Source: CAZSWR01 sp964610885 (GTDB lineage: Bacteria > Bacteroidota > Ignavibacteria > Kapaibacteriales > UBA2268). From it: a DNA stretch of 36,524 nucleotides. The DNA is taken from NCBI GenBank assembly GCA_964610885.1, contig CAZSWR010000029.1, forward strand, positions 1 to 36,524, written 5' to 3'. Position 1 is the stretch's first letter. The number at the start of each line of letters is the position of its first letter. A program made the position numbers and the translations under genes. A model generated the notes under the pieces. The model ran no database searches and was not told the DNA's origin. It worked only from the letters and a program-made list of their open reading frames with translations. This document shows, in pieces, positions 1 through 10,500 of this stretch.

Positions 1-334
1 AACAGATTTCAATAGCTTCGCTTGCGCCGGTCGTAACGAAGATGTCGAGTATGTTTTTGATACCGTGCGAATCTGCTTCTTTCTCGATTGCTTGGACGGC
101 GCTTTTGATACCCGACGAGGGCGAATAGCCGTTGTGGTTATCGATCATCGCTTTGTGGATGGTTTCGATAATCGGGAGCGGCGTTGCGTGGTCGAAAACG
201 TTCGGATCGCCGATATTGAGATAAAGCATTTCTTTCCCGGTCTTTGCTACTTGGTCGGCGAGCATAACGATGTCGCGAATGGCATAGCGTATGTCTTCGG
301 TTCTATGGGCAGGCTTGATAGCTTGAAAAGGCAT
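1..334 (-). CDS. Class I/II PLP-dependent aminotransferase (N-terminal part, runs off left edge)
   Basis: This is the first 111 codons of a fold-type I aminotransferase; the rest lies beyond the left edge. The segment YLNIGDPNVFDH followed by GYSPSSGIKSAV and then VTTGASEAIEI matches the order of the N-terminal substrate-loop motif, the Y-S-x-G motif and the start of the PLP-binding domain in AlaA/AspC-like enzymes. The Schiff-base lysine is not in the window. The ATG at 334 is preceded by AGGTG. A TAGTTTTG box at 410-417 and a GC-rich hairpin at 365-390 precede it. Alanine or aspartate transaminase activity is likely, but substrate cannot be decided from this fragment. It is transcribed away from the rest of the window, with about 740 bp of non-coding DNA behind it. 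Confidence 0.85.
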   Translation of the reverse strand, partial: MPFQAIKPAHRTEDIRYAIRDIVMLADQVAKTGKEMLYLNIGDPNVFDHATPLPIIETIHKAMIDNHNGYSPSSGIKSAVQAIEKEADSHGIKNILDIFVTTGASEAIEIC

Positions 335-364
335 GATACACCTAAATATTTGTAAATAAATTAG

Positions 365-390
365 GCCGCAGCGGAACGATTCGCTGCGGC
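365..390 (-). promoter_or_regulatory. GC-rich hairpin in the leader of the aminotransferase gene
   Basis: GCCGCAGCG (365-373) and CGCTGCGGC (382-390) form a perfect 9 bp stem with an 8-nt loop. It lies between a likely -7 box (410-417) and the start codon at 334, so it would be in the 5' untranslated region. There is no T-run typical of a terminator after it on the minus strand. It could be a leader structure or a simple palindromic repeat. Confidence 0.5.
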
Positions 391-409
391 TTGCAAATTC
401 TTTCCATTA

Positions 410-417
410 CAAAACTA
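410..417 (-). promoter_or_regulatory. Possible Bacteroidota-type -7 box (TAGTTTTG)
   Basis: On the minus strand the sequence TAGTTTTG fits TAnnTTTG, the -7 element of the main Bacteroidota sigma factor. It lies about 75 bases upstream of the aminotransferase start. No clear TTG -33 element is seen at the usual distance, so the call is weak. Confidence 0.35.
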
Positions 418-546
418 AGGAATTTGCTTTGAACACAGAAATGAAATAAAACTTATTTTAAAAAAGGTATCATAAAGGTTGCAAGAATGGATAGTTCTGG
501 GAAATAATATCGTTTTGTGTGGAATTGGGACTCAGAGGCAATTCCG

Positions 547-617
547 AACTCATCCGATGACTCTGGAGGATATTCATTTGTTTTTGGTTCGCTATTTCGG
601 CAGTCATCGGATGAGTT
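547..617. repeat. Perfect 16 bp inverted repeat with 39 bp spacer
   Basis: AACTCATCCGATGACT (547-562) is repeated exactly in inverted orientation at 602-617. The spacer is T-rich and codes for nothing recognisable. It could be a small mobile repeat or a transcribed stem-loop. The flanking region 418-1076 holds no credible gene. Confidence 0.6.
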
Positions 618-649
618 TATTATCTGATTAAATGATGCGATGATAAGAT

Positions 650-674
650 GTAGGGGCGGGTTCCAAACCCGCCC
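650..674. repeat. Dispersed GGGCGGG/CCCGCCC palindrome, copy 1
   Basis: GGCGGGTTCCAAACCCGCCC-type palindrome preceded by GTAGGG. The same core recurs at 823-850 and inside the tandem repeats at 19865-19891 and 19988-20014. The preceding GATGATAAGATG resembles sequence next to the tandem copies read on the opposite strand, so the shared unit is longer than the palindrome. Confidence 0.7.
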
Positions 675-822
675 GATAATATGATTTATATAGGAAACAG
701 TTTAAACAATTGACGCATCAACTTTCCGGAGTTTCTTGAAGATTTGGCATTATTGCTTTCGTCATTCCATCGAGTAGGCGGGAATCGTCTCTTGTTTTAA
801 TTGGTTACTTCGGAAGTCTTGT

Positions 823-850
823 GGCGGGCGGGTTTGGTGCCCGCCCCTAC
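823..850. repeat. Dispersed GGGCGGG/CCCGCCC palindrome, copy 2
   Basis: GGCGGGCGGGTTTGGTGCCC followed by GCCCCTAC, the same palindrome family as at 650-674 but in the opposite orientation. No gene is visible around it; 851-1076 appears to be non-coding. Confidence 0.7.
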
Positions 851-1076
851 AATGTCTGCGATAGTATCATATGCTCTGCATACCGTGCCCCTACGATCTC
901 TGGCTGCCACAATGAACCATATCAACTCCCGTAACCTTGATAGCCCTTGTGAATCCCGCCATGAGAACGGCCTTATTGGATTATCTAAAATGTATTATTA
1001 TGGTTTTATATAATATTACAACCTTTGGCAAAGGGGGCCAGGGGGTTTGTACAGGTTCTTTGGTCGCCAGACCACC

Positions 1077-1108
1077 AAAGAAAAGGACAGCCCGAAAGCT
1101 GCCCTTTA
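1077..1108 (-). terminator. Rho-independent terminator of the M16 protease gene
   Basis: On the minus strand AAGGGCAGC pairs with GCTGTCCTT (one G-U pair) around a short TTTCGG loop and is followed by TTTTCTTT. It lies 27 bases past the stop codon at 1135. The plus strand also has a T-rich tail, so it may work both ways. Confidence 0.75.
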
Positions 1109-1134
1109 ATTTTTCACGAGAAGACTGATGGATT

Positions 1135-4080
1135 CTAGTATCCGAAAAGTTCTTCGAGCGAGAGTTCTTTGATTTCGCCCAATTCGCCGAGGACTTTCAT
1201 GTCGATCGTCGATTTCTTGCCAATCACTACGAATGTGTAGTTCTTGCCTTTGATGTGCTGGTCGAAGAAGCTGCGGAATTCGCCGATGTTGGTTTTCTTT
1301 GCGTAGTCATAGACGTCGCGGCGAATATCGTAATCGATTCCGCGGTCTTGGTTCGAAAGGTAGTTCCAGAAAATCGAGGCTTTGGTGATTCTCTCGGAAT
1401 CGATTTTCTTCAGGATGCCGTCTTTGGCGCCGTTGAACTGTTTTTCGGCCATGGGCATGTCGTTCATAAGCGAGATCATTGCGTCGGTCGCGATTTTAAG
1501 TTTGTCCGACTGGGTGCCGACGAATGCGAAAGTGCGATGGCGCTCGTAGGGTTTCTCCGGTGTGGTGAATCCGGCGAATGCGCTGTATGCAAGGCCTTTG
1601 GATTCGCGAATCTCTTGGAAGACGATGGACGAAAGCCCGCCACCGAAGTATTCGCCAAAGAGGCGCGAGAATGGAATGTACGATTTGTTAAATTTATCGT
1701 CGAGCGAGACAAAAATCACGTTCGATTGGACCATGTCGTAATCCACCAAATAGACTGTATTCTTGCTTGTAGGCTGTTCTTCGTAGCGTTTCTCTTGGGG
1801 AATTGACAGCATTTTGTCGGGCGTGGCGTGGTTTTTCTTCAGCTTCGCTGCGATTGTGGCCATGTCTGAGGGGCCATAGTAGAAAATGCGGTGTTTGTAT
1901 GAGCACATTTGTTTGACCAAGTTGACCAACTCTTCGGGATTAATCGAAAGAAGCTCTTTTTCGCTGAGGATATCAGTGAATGGATTGTTCTTGCCATAGA
2001 TAGCATAGTTGAACATTCCGTCCCAAAGGATTTTGTCTTTATCTTGTTTTGCATCGGCACGCGATTTCAGTATGCGGCCGACGTATTCGTTGTATGCTTC
2101 TTTATTTGCCACGGCGGAGGAAATAACGTGTTCCATCATCTCGATGGCTTTGTCCAGGTATTGGTCAAGTCCGGAAATCGAGATGTACGAACGGTTGTCG
2201 CCGGCGCTAACGCTGAAGGAAAGGCCGTATTTGTAGAATTCCTTTTGCAGTTCGGCCGGTGCGAATTTCGATGTGCCAAGGAATTGCAAGTAATCGATTG
2301 CCAGGGCAAGTTTCTTGTTGTTGCGTTCGCCCATGTCCACGATGTAGTTCAATTGGAACAGTTCGTTGCCGACTTTTTTGATGTAGTTGAGTTCCACATC
2401 TTTTTTAATCATTTCTTTTTTGATGTCGCGATTGTAATCGAGGAAGACTGGTTCGAGTTTGCTGGTTTTCCATGTTTGGAATTCCTTCATGAACTCGGAT
2501 TGGCCCTCGCGGTTCAGCGAAACAGACGTGATTTTGGGTTTGTCCACCTTCACGACGTTCGAGTCAGACCCGGTACGTTTGTAGATCACGACGTAATTGT
2601 TGCCGTAATTTTTGTTGGCGTAGTCGATAATGTCTTGTTTGGTAACTTTTTCCATTTCGTCCAAATAGGCAAGAACCTCTTCCCATTTTTGGCCGGTAAC
2701 GAACGATTCGAAGAAGAGATTGGCGACGCGGTTCGTTTCGAAAGCGCGCATATAGTTAATACGGAAGTCGGTGATGATCGCTTTAAGCAGCCAATCCTCG
2801 AACTCGCCCTTTTTCACTTTTTCCAATTCGGCCAGCAGCAGGTCTCGCAAGTCCTCGAGTTTTTGGTTGGCATCTTTCGGTTCGGCATAGAAAATGTGCA
2901 TACCGTAGTCGTTCATGATGTCTGCACCGCTTCCGGCGGATAGAACTTTTTGTTGTTGTACCAAATCCAAGTCGATAAGCCCAGCCTGGCTGTTCGAAAG
3001 GATTGCGCTGATCAAGGCAACTATTTTCTCATCTTTGCTCGTGGCGCCCACAGTGCGGAATGCAAGCATAACGTTTTCGGATTTCGGGCCATAGACGCTG
3101 GCTTCAATCGGTTTCTCGATTGGTTTTTCCACCGGTGGGACGTATTTCGGAGTGTTTACCGGTTTGATGTTGCCATAGTATTTGTCGATGAGTTTGATCG
3201 TGCTTTCGAAGTCCAAATCGCCCGAAAGGCAGATTGCCATGTTATTCGGTACGTAATATTGATGGTAATAATCCATAATATTGTACATCGAAGGATTCTT
3301 CAGATGTTCGGCCTTGCCGATTGTGGTCTGTGTGCCATATTGGTGTGTGGGGAACATCAATTCCATCAGTTTGGTGTATGCCTTCATGTCGTCCATGTCT
3401 TGGTACATGTTGAACTCTTCGTAAACGGTTTCGAGTTCGGTATGGAAAAGGCGAAGTTGAAGATCGGTGAAGCGTTCGAGTTCGATGCGCAACCAGCGTT
3501 CGAGTTCGTTCGATGGAATATCGTTGATGTAAAGTGTACGCTCGTTGCTTGTGTTGGCGTTGGTGCCTTTGGCGCCGATTGAAGCCACTAATTTGTCGTA
3601 TTCGTTAGCGATTGCATATTTGGATGCTTCGCCGGAAACCGAATCGATTTTAGCATATATTTCTTTTTTCTTTTCGGGATCGTTTGTCTTTTTATGCTCT
3701 TCGAAAAGGTCGAAGATTTGTTTCAGGAGCGGTTTCTCCTTGGCCCAATCCGAGGATGCGATGCGCGAAGAGCCTTTGAACATCATGTGTTCGAGATAGT
3801 GGGCCAGTCCGGTTGTTTCTTTGGGGTCGAATTTCGAGCCGGCCTTCACGACGATGTAAGTTTGGATGCGCGGTTCGTCTTTGTTAACTTTCAGATAGAC
3901 TGTAAGGCCGTTTTTCAGAGTATAGATACGAGTTGCGGTGGGGTCATTCGTTACGTATTCGTAGCGGTAGCCGTTCGGGTCTGTCTTTTGCTCGGTTTTG
4001 TATTTCTGGGCCGAAGCAAAAGCTACCGAACATAGTAATACCAAAGCTGTCAAGAGCTTAGCGGTAAGTGTTCTTTTCAT
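1135..4080 (-). CDS. Exported M16-family zinc metalloprotease (PqqL/pitrilysin-like)
   Basis: This is a 981-residue two-half M16 peptidase. After a signal peptide (MKRTLTAKLLTALVLL, likely cleaved after FASAQ) comes the inverted zinc motif HYLEH at about residues 94-98, within GLAHYLEHMMFKG. The third ligand is probably the glutamate of VYEEF about 125 residues later. The second half carries the typical C-terminal M16 domain features (GGGLSSIVFQEIRESKGLAYSA). It should degrade peptides in the periplasm or at the cell surface. I chose the ATG at 4080 rather than the in-frame ATG at 4110: it begins directly with the signal peptide and has AAGG 8 bases upstream. The gene is monocistronic, with a predicted promoter at 4126-4155 and a terminator at 1077-1108. 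Length suits the 900-1000-residue tandem M16 proteins of Bacteroidota. Confidence 0.93.
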   Translation of the reverse strand: MKRTLTAKLLTALVLLCSVAFASAQKYKTEQKTDPNGYRYEYVTNDPTATRIYTLKNGLTVYLKVNKDEPRIQTYIVVKAGSKFDPKETTGLAHYLEHMMFKGSSRIASSDWAKEKPLLKQIFDLFEEHKKTNDPEKKKEIYAKIDSVSGEASKYAIANEYDKLVASIGAKGTNANTSNERTLYINDIPSNELERWLRIELERFTDLQLRLFHTELETVYEEFNMYQDMDDMKAYTKLMELMFPTHQYGTQTTIGKAEHLKNPSMYNIMDYYHQYYVPNNMAICLSGDLDFESTIKLIDKYYGNIKPVNTPKYVPPVEKPIEKPIEASVYGPKSENVMLAFRTVGATSKDEKIVALISAILSNSQAGLIDLDLVQQQKVLSAGSGADIMNDYGMHIFYAEPKDANQKLEDLRDLLLAELEKVKKGEFEDWLLKAIITDFRINYMRAFETNRVANLFFESFVTGQKWEEVLAYLDEMEKVTKQDIIDYANKNYGNNYVVIYKRTGSDSNVVKVDKPKITSVSLNREGQSEFMKEFQTWKTSKLEPVFLDYNRDIKKEMIKKDVELNYIKKVGNELFQLNYIVDMGERNNKKLALAIDYLQFLGTSKFAPAELQKEFYKYGLSFSVSAGDNRSYISISGLDQYLDKAIEMMEHVISSAVANKEAYNEYVGRILKSRADAKQDKDKILWDGMFNYAIYGKNNPFTDILSEKELLSINPEELVNLVKQMCSYKHRIFYYGPSDMATIAAKLKKNHATPDKMLSIPQEKRYEEQPTSKNTVYLVDYDMVQSNVIFVSLDDKFNKSYIPFSRLFGEYFGGGLSSIVFQEIRESKGLAYSAFAGFTTPEKPYERHRTFAFVGTQSDKLKIATDAMISLMNDMPMAEKQFNGAKDGILKKIDSERITKASIFWNYLSNQDRGIDYDIRRDVYDYAKKTNIGEFRSFFDQHIKGKNYTFVVIGKKSTIDMKVLGELGEIKELSLEELFGY

Positions 4081-4125
4081 ATTGTAACCTTCATGCGAAA
4101 AAATAAACAATTAACTAACGTTAAA

Positions 4126-4155
4126 CAAAATTACCTATTTAAGTGCAATATTCAA
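4126..4155 (-). promoter_or_regulatory. Predicted Bacteroidota-type promoter of the M16 protease gene
   Basis: On the minus strand TTG (4155-4153) is followed after 19 bases by TAATTTTG (4133-4126). This fits the TTG-N19-TAnnTTTG pattern of the primary sigma factor in Bacteroidota. It lies 46 bases upstream of the chosen ATG at 4080. Confidence 0.6.
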
Positions 4156-4446
4156 TAAATAAGTTTCACGAATATTTTCCACATGCTCCGGAATAGCTGA
4201 AGAGCCTGCCAGAAATAGTATTCTCTTTCCTGCTCCACTCGCCCGCCCGGGAGACACGTCGGCAAGTTCAGTGACCTCTGGGGTGAGGTTTTCCAAGTAT
4301 ATTCGAGACATCTTATGAGTTTGGGGCAAATATCCCTTTGAGGAATTAATTGCAATCAGATGAGATTCCTTCTCGAACGAGAATGGCAAAAGCAGTTATT
4401 GCAACATGGAAACGATATTAGACAACAAATCTATCGATATAGAACC

Positions 4447-4489
4447 ATAAAAAAAGCAGTAGCCGAAATATTGAGTCAGCTACTGCTTT
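4447..4489 (-). terminator. Strong Rho-independent terminator of the 2039-residue surface protein gene
   Basis: AAAGCAGTAGC (4453-4463) and GCTACTGCTTT (4479-4489) form a perfect 11 bp stem. On the minus strand the stem is followed by a run of seven T. It begins 18 bases after the stop codon at 4507. The space between it and the promoter at 4155 (about 290 bp) has no convincing gene. Confidence 0.9.
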
Positions 4490-4506
4490 GTGTCCAAGTT
4501 GCAGGT

Positions 4507-7500
4507 TTACTTCATTATATAGACCTGCGTTGTCTTCACCCTTGCGGGCGACCTCATGATCAGGTAATACATGCCGTCGGGCAGCCCTTCGGCGTCGAAT
4601 TGGAAGTCGAATTCGTGCTGGCCTTCGGTTTCCACCCTTTGCTCGCGCCGAGCCACGCTGACCCCAATCAGGTTCACCAGTTCAAACGTGTATTCGCCCG
4701 TCTCGAGGCACGATGCGTGCACGATCACTTTCTCGCCGGCAGGGTTCGGATTGACAAGCACCATATTCCCCACCCCATTATTACGCACGAGGCGCGGATC
4801 CTTGGCGCGGCAAATGCTGACCACCAGTTTACCGCTATCGGTGCGTGTCTGGCTGACTCGTTCGCCGTTGCTTGTCCATTGGAAGCTCGTCAGTTTCAGA
4901 GCGGTCGTATCGGTCTCGCCGAGCAACACCGAACCGATAATAGTCGTAAGCAACGAATCGCTTGCGCCTTGGCGCGACCAAGTGCCCTCGATTGTCGTTA
5001 TTCGGCGTTTGTCGAATATGCTGTCTGCGCTGACAATGCCGGACGATAGGCGTTCGCCGGAGAAAACAGTCGAATTGTACTCGAGGACTGCCTTGTATCC
5101 AATACTCGGAATCACGGTGGAGGGATCCGAAAGGCGGACATAAATCGGAATACTGAAGTTTTTCGTCGTCGGATCCACTTGGTCGAATGATGGAATATAG
5201 ATGTATGCGCTGGCGGCCGTTTCTGTGCTGCCGTCGAGCGCTACCGTTACCGGGACAGGACAATCGCCCGACGTGCAATTGAGCTGCAAATTGGCCGAGT
5301 ATTGCCTGTTCGTGGTTGGCCGGAATGCTACCTGTAGCGTATAAGAGCCAGTACCGGCTGTGAGCACTTGGCCCGCCGCCGGAGGATTCAGCGCATAGAA
5401 ATCTGGATCGGAGAAGGCAAAGGATGCAATTTCAATGTCGATAGCGCCTGTATTGCGAATCTCGAGTGGTTGCGATACCTCGACGTTCACGAGTGCATTT
5501 GCAAACGAAATTGGCCCGTTCGGATTGAGCGAGTATTGCGGGGACTGCCTTTCGCCGCTCAGGTTGGTGCGCATTGTGTATTCTTTGCCGTTCGAACGGA
5601 CCGTAATCGTAACGAAGGCTGTTTTTACTCCGTCCGGGCCGTTGGCTGCCGTGAAACGAATCGGTTCGGTATGCGGCACGCCCAAAGCAAGCACAATTGG
5701 ATACGTAATCACATTCGCAAACGAGAAATACGAAGCGTCCGGGCCATCGATTTTCATATCAAGAATTTCAATATCTGTGCCTTTGGGATTTCGATTGGTG
5801 AAGGCCAAAGGCTTCTCCGGCGATTTGCAATTCGTTACTTTTTGGAAATCCACCAAATCTGTGTATTCAAACGAGTCATCAATTCCGGTGGCATTGACGA
5901 GGATCACGAGCGAATCGCGGCAAGGAGTATCGAAATATATCTTAATCGAATCGGCTTTGAAACCGGCTTCTGTATATGTATATGTTACGTCTGCGGTAGC
6001 TGCGCCCCAAGCCGGGACTCCGGCAATCGCGCCCATCGTGATATAGCTGGCCGAAATCACAACGCCATTTGGCGATGCGACCACTTCGTCGCGCCCAGAA
6101 CTATTCGTAATAGTAATCGGAATGACTTCGACGCTCGCCAGATTCCGTGCCGGTAGGTTGATCACCGTTGGCGAGACAACCGTTGCAAAACCTTGGAAAT
6201 AAGCCATTAAAGGCACGCGAATCTCTGGCGTTCCGACGAGGTTCGTCGAGCATACAAATTCGGCATTTTTCAATCCTTTTGGCTCGGCCGATCCGATCGA
6301 TGAACTGAATCGCAACGTATCGCGCTCGTTCGGGTCCAGAGTGCGAGCAACCGGCGGAACGTCGAAAGCAAAATTCGTGGCGTTCGCGCCTTCGAATCGG
6401 ATATTAGAGTACGAAACCGGATAGTCGCTCGGATTGTAAAGAATAACCGAATCGCGAAGTGTTTCGCAATAGAAGGCTGTATCGCATTGGCCGGAGTGGT
6501 CGGCCGTAATCGATCCCTCGACGACGTTGTAATGCACCTCCACCGGATAATCGAGGCTGCACGGAGAATTCGTGTGGAATGTGATTATTGCCGTCTGCTG
6601 CCCGAGCGTGGCGCCAAAGGCATCGATAGCGAAATCAAGCACTGCACCGCCCTTCCCTACCGTTCCTTTCGATGGGCTGAAAGTTACGTTTGGCGAACTG
6701 CTTACTCCGTTTGCGATGGCAATATCGCGAAGGGTCGGATTCGCAAAGCTGAGCGAAGATGACCCTGTCGTGTTAATGAGCACATCCCCGATTTCGACCG
6801 GCGAAGCGTAGTTGAGCACGACAGTATCCTTAACCGCCACCATCGGTACTCCGATTGTCGAAATCAATGTCATATCAGTATAGAATGTCAGTTCGGCATT
6901 CTTTACTCCCAATGGCCTTCCGGCAATCGGTGTGAACGTAACAGTATAAGTAGCAAATTCATTCTTTTTTAATTCGTATGGATATGTTACAGATGACGTA
7001 AATGAATAGTACTCCCAATCCACACCGCCGATATCGGGCGGAGTAACCAAACTAAAAGGAGCATCGCTTTTGTTCGTAATTGTTACGTCTCGCGTCTGCG
7101 GGCCTTCGCAATTGGCCACAATGCCGAAATCCACAGGATTGGGATTGATAACGATATCGGATTTGATACCGCGAGCGCGGAGTTCCGCCGAAACCTTGTT
7201 TGCGCAATCCGACGGTTTCAGCAAGAAGTTTGCTTCCAAAGTGCCGATGTGCTCGAACTCGTCTGTGGGAGTGAATGCCACATACACTTCTATGCTTTCG
7301 CCAGGCATAAGGCTCGTAGCGCCGGGCGGGTCGATTCTTTGAATAGAAAACGGCGGGGAGAGCGGCAAAATTCCGTCGATTTTGGCTTCGTTTGTACCAG
7401 TATTGGTAATTGTGATCTTTATTACGTCTGTTTCGCCAATTGCAACGTTGCCAAAATCCCTGTCTTTCGATACGGAATATTTGCCATCGATGGAACTTGC

Positions 7501-10500
7501 GTTGACAACAAACGACTCCCATACTCCCGGGCAATCCTTGAACCGGAATCTGATCGTTGCGGTTTGAGGCCCGGGCGTCGATATATTGATCTGAACGCCG
7601 ATTCGGAACTCACCGCCCGGCGGAACCGGATCCGTCGTCAGCAAAACAGGTATGAACGCGGGATTGTCCGAAGAAATGGAGGAAGGCGCATTGTCGATCG
7701 TAAATTCGTCCAAGCCTGAATTTTTGAAAACAATTATTGTATCTTTGATCGTACCTACGCATATCGGAGGCACTGTGATGGTCGATTTTCCGAGGTCAGT
7801 TTTGAATTCCCTGACGCGCCCTTTGATCTTTATACGGAATTCGGGCTGCGCGCACAGAGAGGACGAGAATGTATAAAAAGTCTCGTAAGTGCCACTGGTG
7901 CCGGGCGCGAGAGTGAACTTGATCTGGCCGGTGCCTCCCGGAGGAATTGTGCCCGGAGGGAGTATGCTGGCCGAAAACCCGACATTGTTTGAGAACGTAC
8001 CATTACCTATGGTGAAATTCTCTGTTGAAGTGTTAGTAACCGTCAGGGTTTTCTCGATTTGCTGACTCTGGCATGTGAGCCCCAAATCGAATTCAGCCGG
8101 AACGTCCAAGGTGGGATGATAAACTGTCCCGTTGAGCGTCATCAAAAAATACGCCATGCAATCCGAAGGAAATGCTCCAAGATTGCATGTAACGGGCGCA
8201 TAGGATGTCGGGGTGAAATCGACTTTGAATTCTTTTGTGCCGTTGGGAGGTATAGGATCCGGATTGGATGTACTGACATTGAAACCAGCGCCAGAAAGAT
8301 AGATTGTGCATGGTAAAGGCCTGTCAGTTAAATTCTTGATCTTGAAGTATTGCGTCGAAGCCTGGCCAAAGCACGACATCGGGAAATCAAGCGATGTAAT
8401 AATATGGCTCATATCTCGGCTGCGGGCTTCGATTGGAATTTTATCCAAAATGGCTTTAAGTTCGATTCCGATCGGGTTCGGAAGGTTGTCTGCATTGTGA
8501 TATACAAAAAGAGTATCGAGCATTTCTGTTGCAGGGAAAAAACTTGCGTCGTAGGCAAATGTAACCTCGATGCGGTACGAACCGCCCGGCGGCACGACGT
8601 CATTGTCCAAGTAGTTCACCGTGAAGCCGTGGTTGCCGTATTTGAAATAATTCTGCGAACGGTTGAACGTGGTCGGAAGCGATCCAATCGAATTCAAATT
8701 TATCACTTTTTTTTCTGGAATTGGGTCTTGGCTGAAACTGCACGGATATGAATGGACTAAGGCGTCCTCCTTGGTAATTTGCGAACTGGCAATCTTCAGC
8801 ACGTTGGCCGCTGCCTGCGACATAATATATGCTGGTACTTGCGTATAGGTACCGGAGGGAATAACCTGGGTCGGCTCTTCGACGGCCATTAGATAGTACA
8901 CCAAATCTGTGCCGGGAAGAGTGATTGATTTGCTCCATGTGTGCGAGGAAGTGGATGCACTGACAGTCCCCTCTAAGGACCAATTGCCCGATTGCGGTTT
9001 AATATAAATATACAAGGTTCGGTTATAGTCGTAGGTGCCCTGGAGAGTAAAAGTACGACTCACGTTGGCAATGCTCTTCGTCGTAACACCACGGTAATAG
9101 TATTCCTGCACTGTTGGCAGGTCGGGATTTTTGTTTGGTTCTTGGTTCTGGTTCGGAGGATACGAATAATTCACCCTAATGCGTCCGTAGTTAAGCACGT
9201 CATTATTGCCTCCTCGGACATTTGCAACCATAAAATTCATGGTATCCTTTGCGTTCAGCTCCACATATCCGCCGGAACCGCAACCGCCGTCGCCAGATTC
9301 TAAAGGAAATATCGGAGTTGCAGTTCCATCCCCACCAGCTCCGCCAACGGCTTGCACCTCGAAGCCAAACAATATCGGGGCAGATACTCTGATAGCGCCG
9401 CCACCGCCACCGCCATAGCCGGACTCTAAACCTAAAGCATTGCCACTGGCTCCACCAGAACCGCCCGCAAGAGGGACTCCCATCCTATTTCCAACGACCT
9501 TGCCGCCCTGAGTCGGGTTATTACCTTCGCCAACACCGGCTGTAGCATTGGCACCATCGCCGCCTCGGTAACCATATCCAGTAGATCCGCTTTGTTTGCC
9601 ACCCGAGCCGCCACCATAGCCACCCAAGGGATTGCAGCTCGTATTGCCTCCTGTGCAACCAAGCCCTGAAGTGCCAAACGGATGCCCTGTACCACCGCCG
9701 GAATTCTCCCAAGCGCCCGAAGACGTTCCTCCGGCAACGCCATTCATAGAGCTGAAGCCATAAGTGTAGTTGACTTGCGAATTGCTCGTGGCTGCTCCAC
9801 CGGAGCCGTATAGACTACCATAGGCACTTCCGCCCGGTCCGCCGCCTGTGAACCCAGAGCCACCTGCTGAAGGCGATGACGGAGCATCGTTGAAACTACC
9901 GCCGCCGCCACCACCGCCGGGGCCTGCGTTCGGCCCTGATGTGCTGGCGTTAACTTGCAAAATTGTCGTACTGCTGGCCACTAACCGATTGGTGGCAAGC
10001 AAAACGAAAGGCAGGTAGCCTTGGTTTCCCGGAGTATTCGGGTCGCAATCGGCAGTGCTGACGCTGTATTTGATACCGGGGCCGCTGCGGAAGGTTATGC
10101 TATCGACGATCATCGCCCCGCGAGGCGAACGTTTGCCGAGGTTCCCAGCGCCAAGTACGTACTCGTTGATCGTGCGGATATCGCCAATGTGCGTTGGCTT
10201 GACCACGTAGAAATTGAAAGAGCCTGAAATACCGGTGTTACCGGTATAATTCGATTCAACAACAATTGGAACAACATGGGGAGTCAGCTGCCAATCGGAT
10301 TCGTTCACCACGAGGTCGGGATTGACGAAGATTTGCGTTGAAATAAGCCGACCATCCCAAGAGACAACTAACGGGCCAATGGTGATTTTTTGTTCGTCCG
10401 ATGCGTTCTGGCAACGCACACGAATGACAGAACCCGGATTGTTCGCGAATATGCCAGGGTTTCCAAAACCTCCCAAATCTTTTGTAACAGACACAGGAGC

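Noticed and set aside
1909..2943. 344-residue plus-strand reading frame inside the protease gene
   Set aside because: It is exactly antisense to the well-supported M16 gene, rich in Phe/Val/Asp as expected from reversed codons, and has no domain.
4135..4389. 84-residue minus-strand reading frame upstream of the M16 protease gene
   Set aside because: No recognisable domain, no ribosome binding site, and the predicted protease promoter overlaps its 3' end. It is probably chance.
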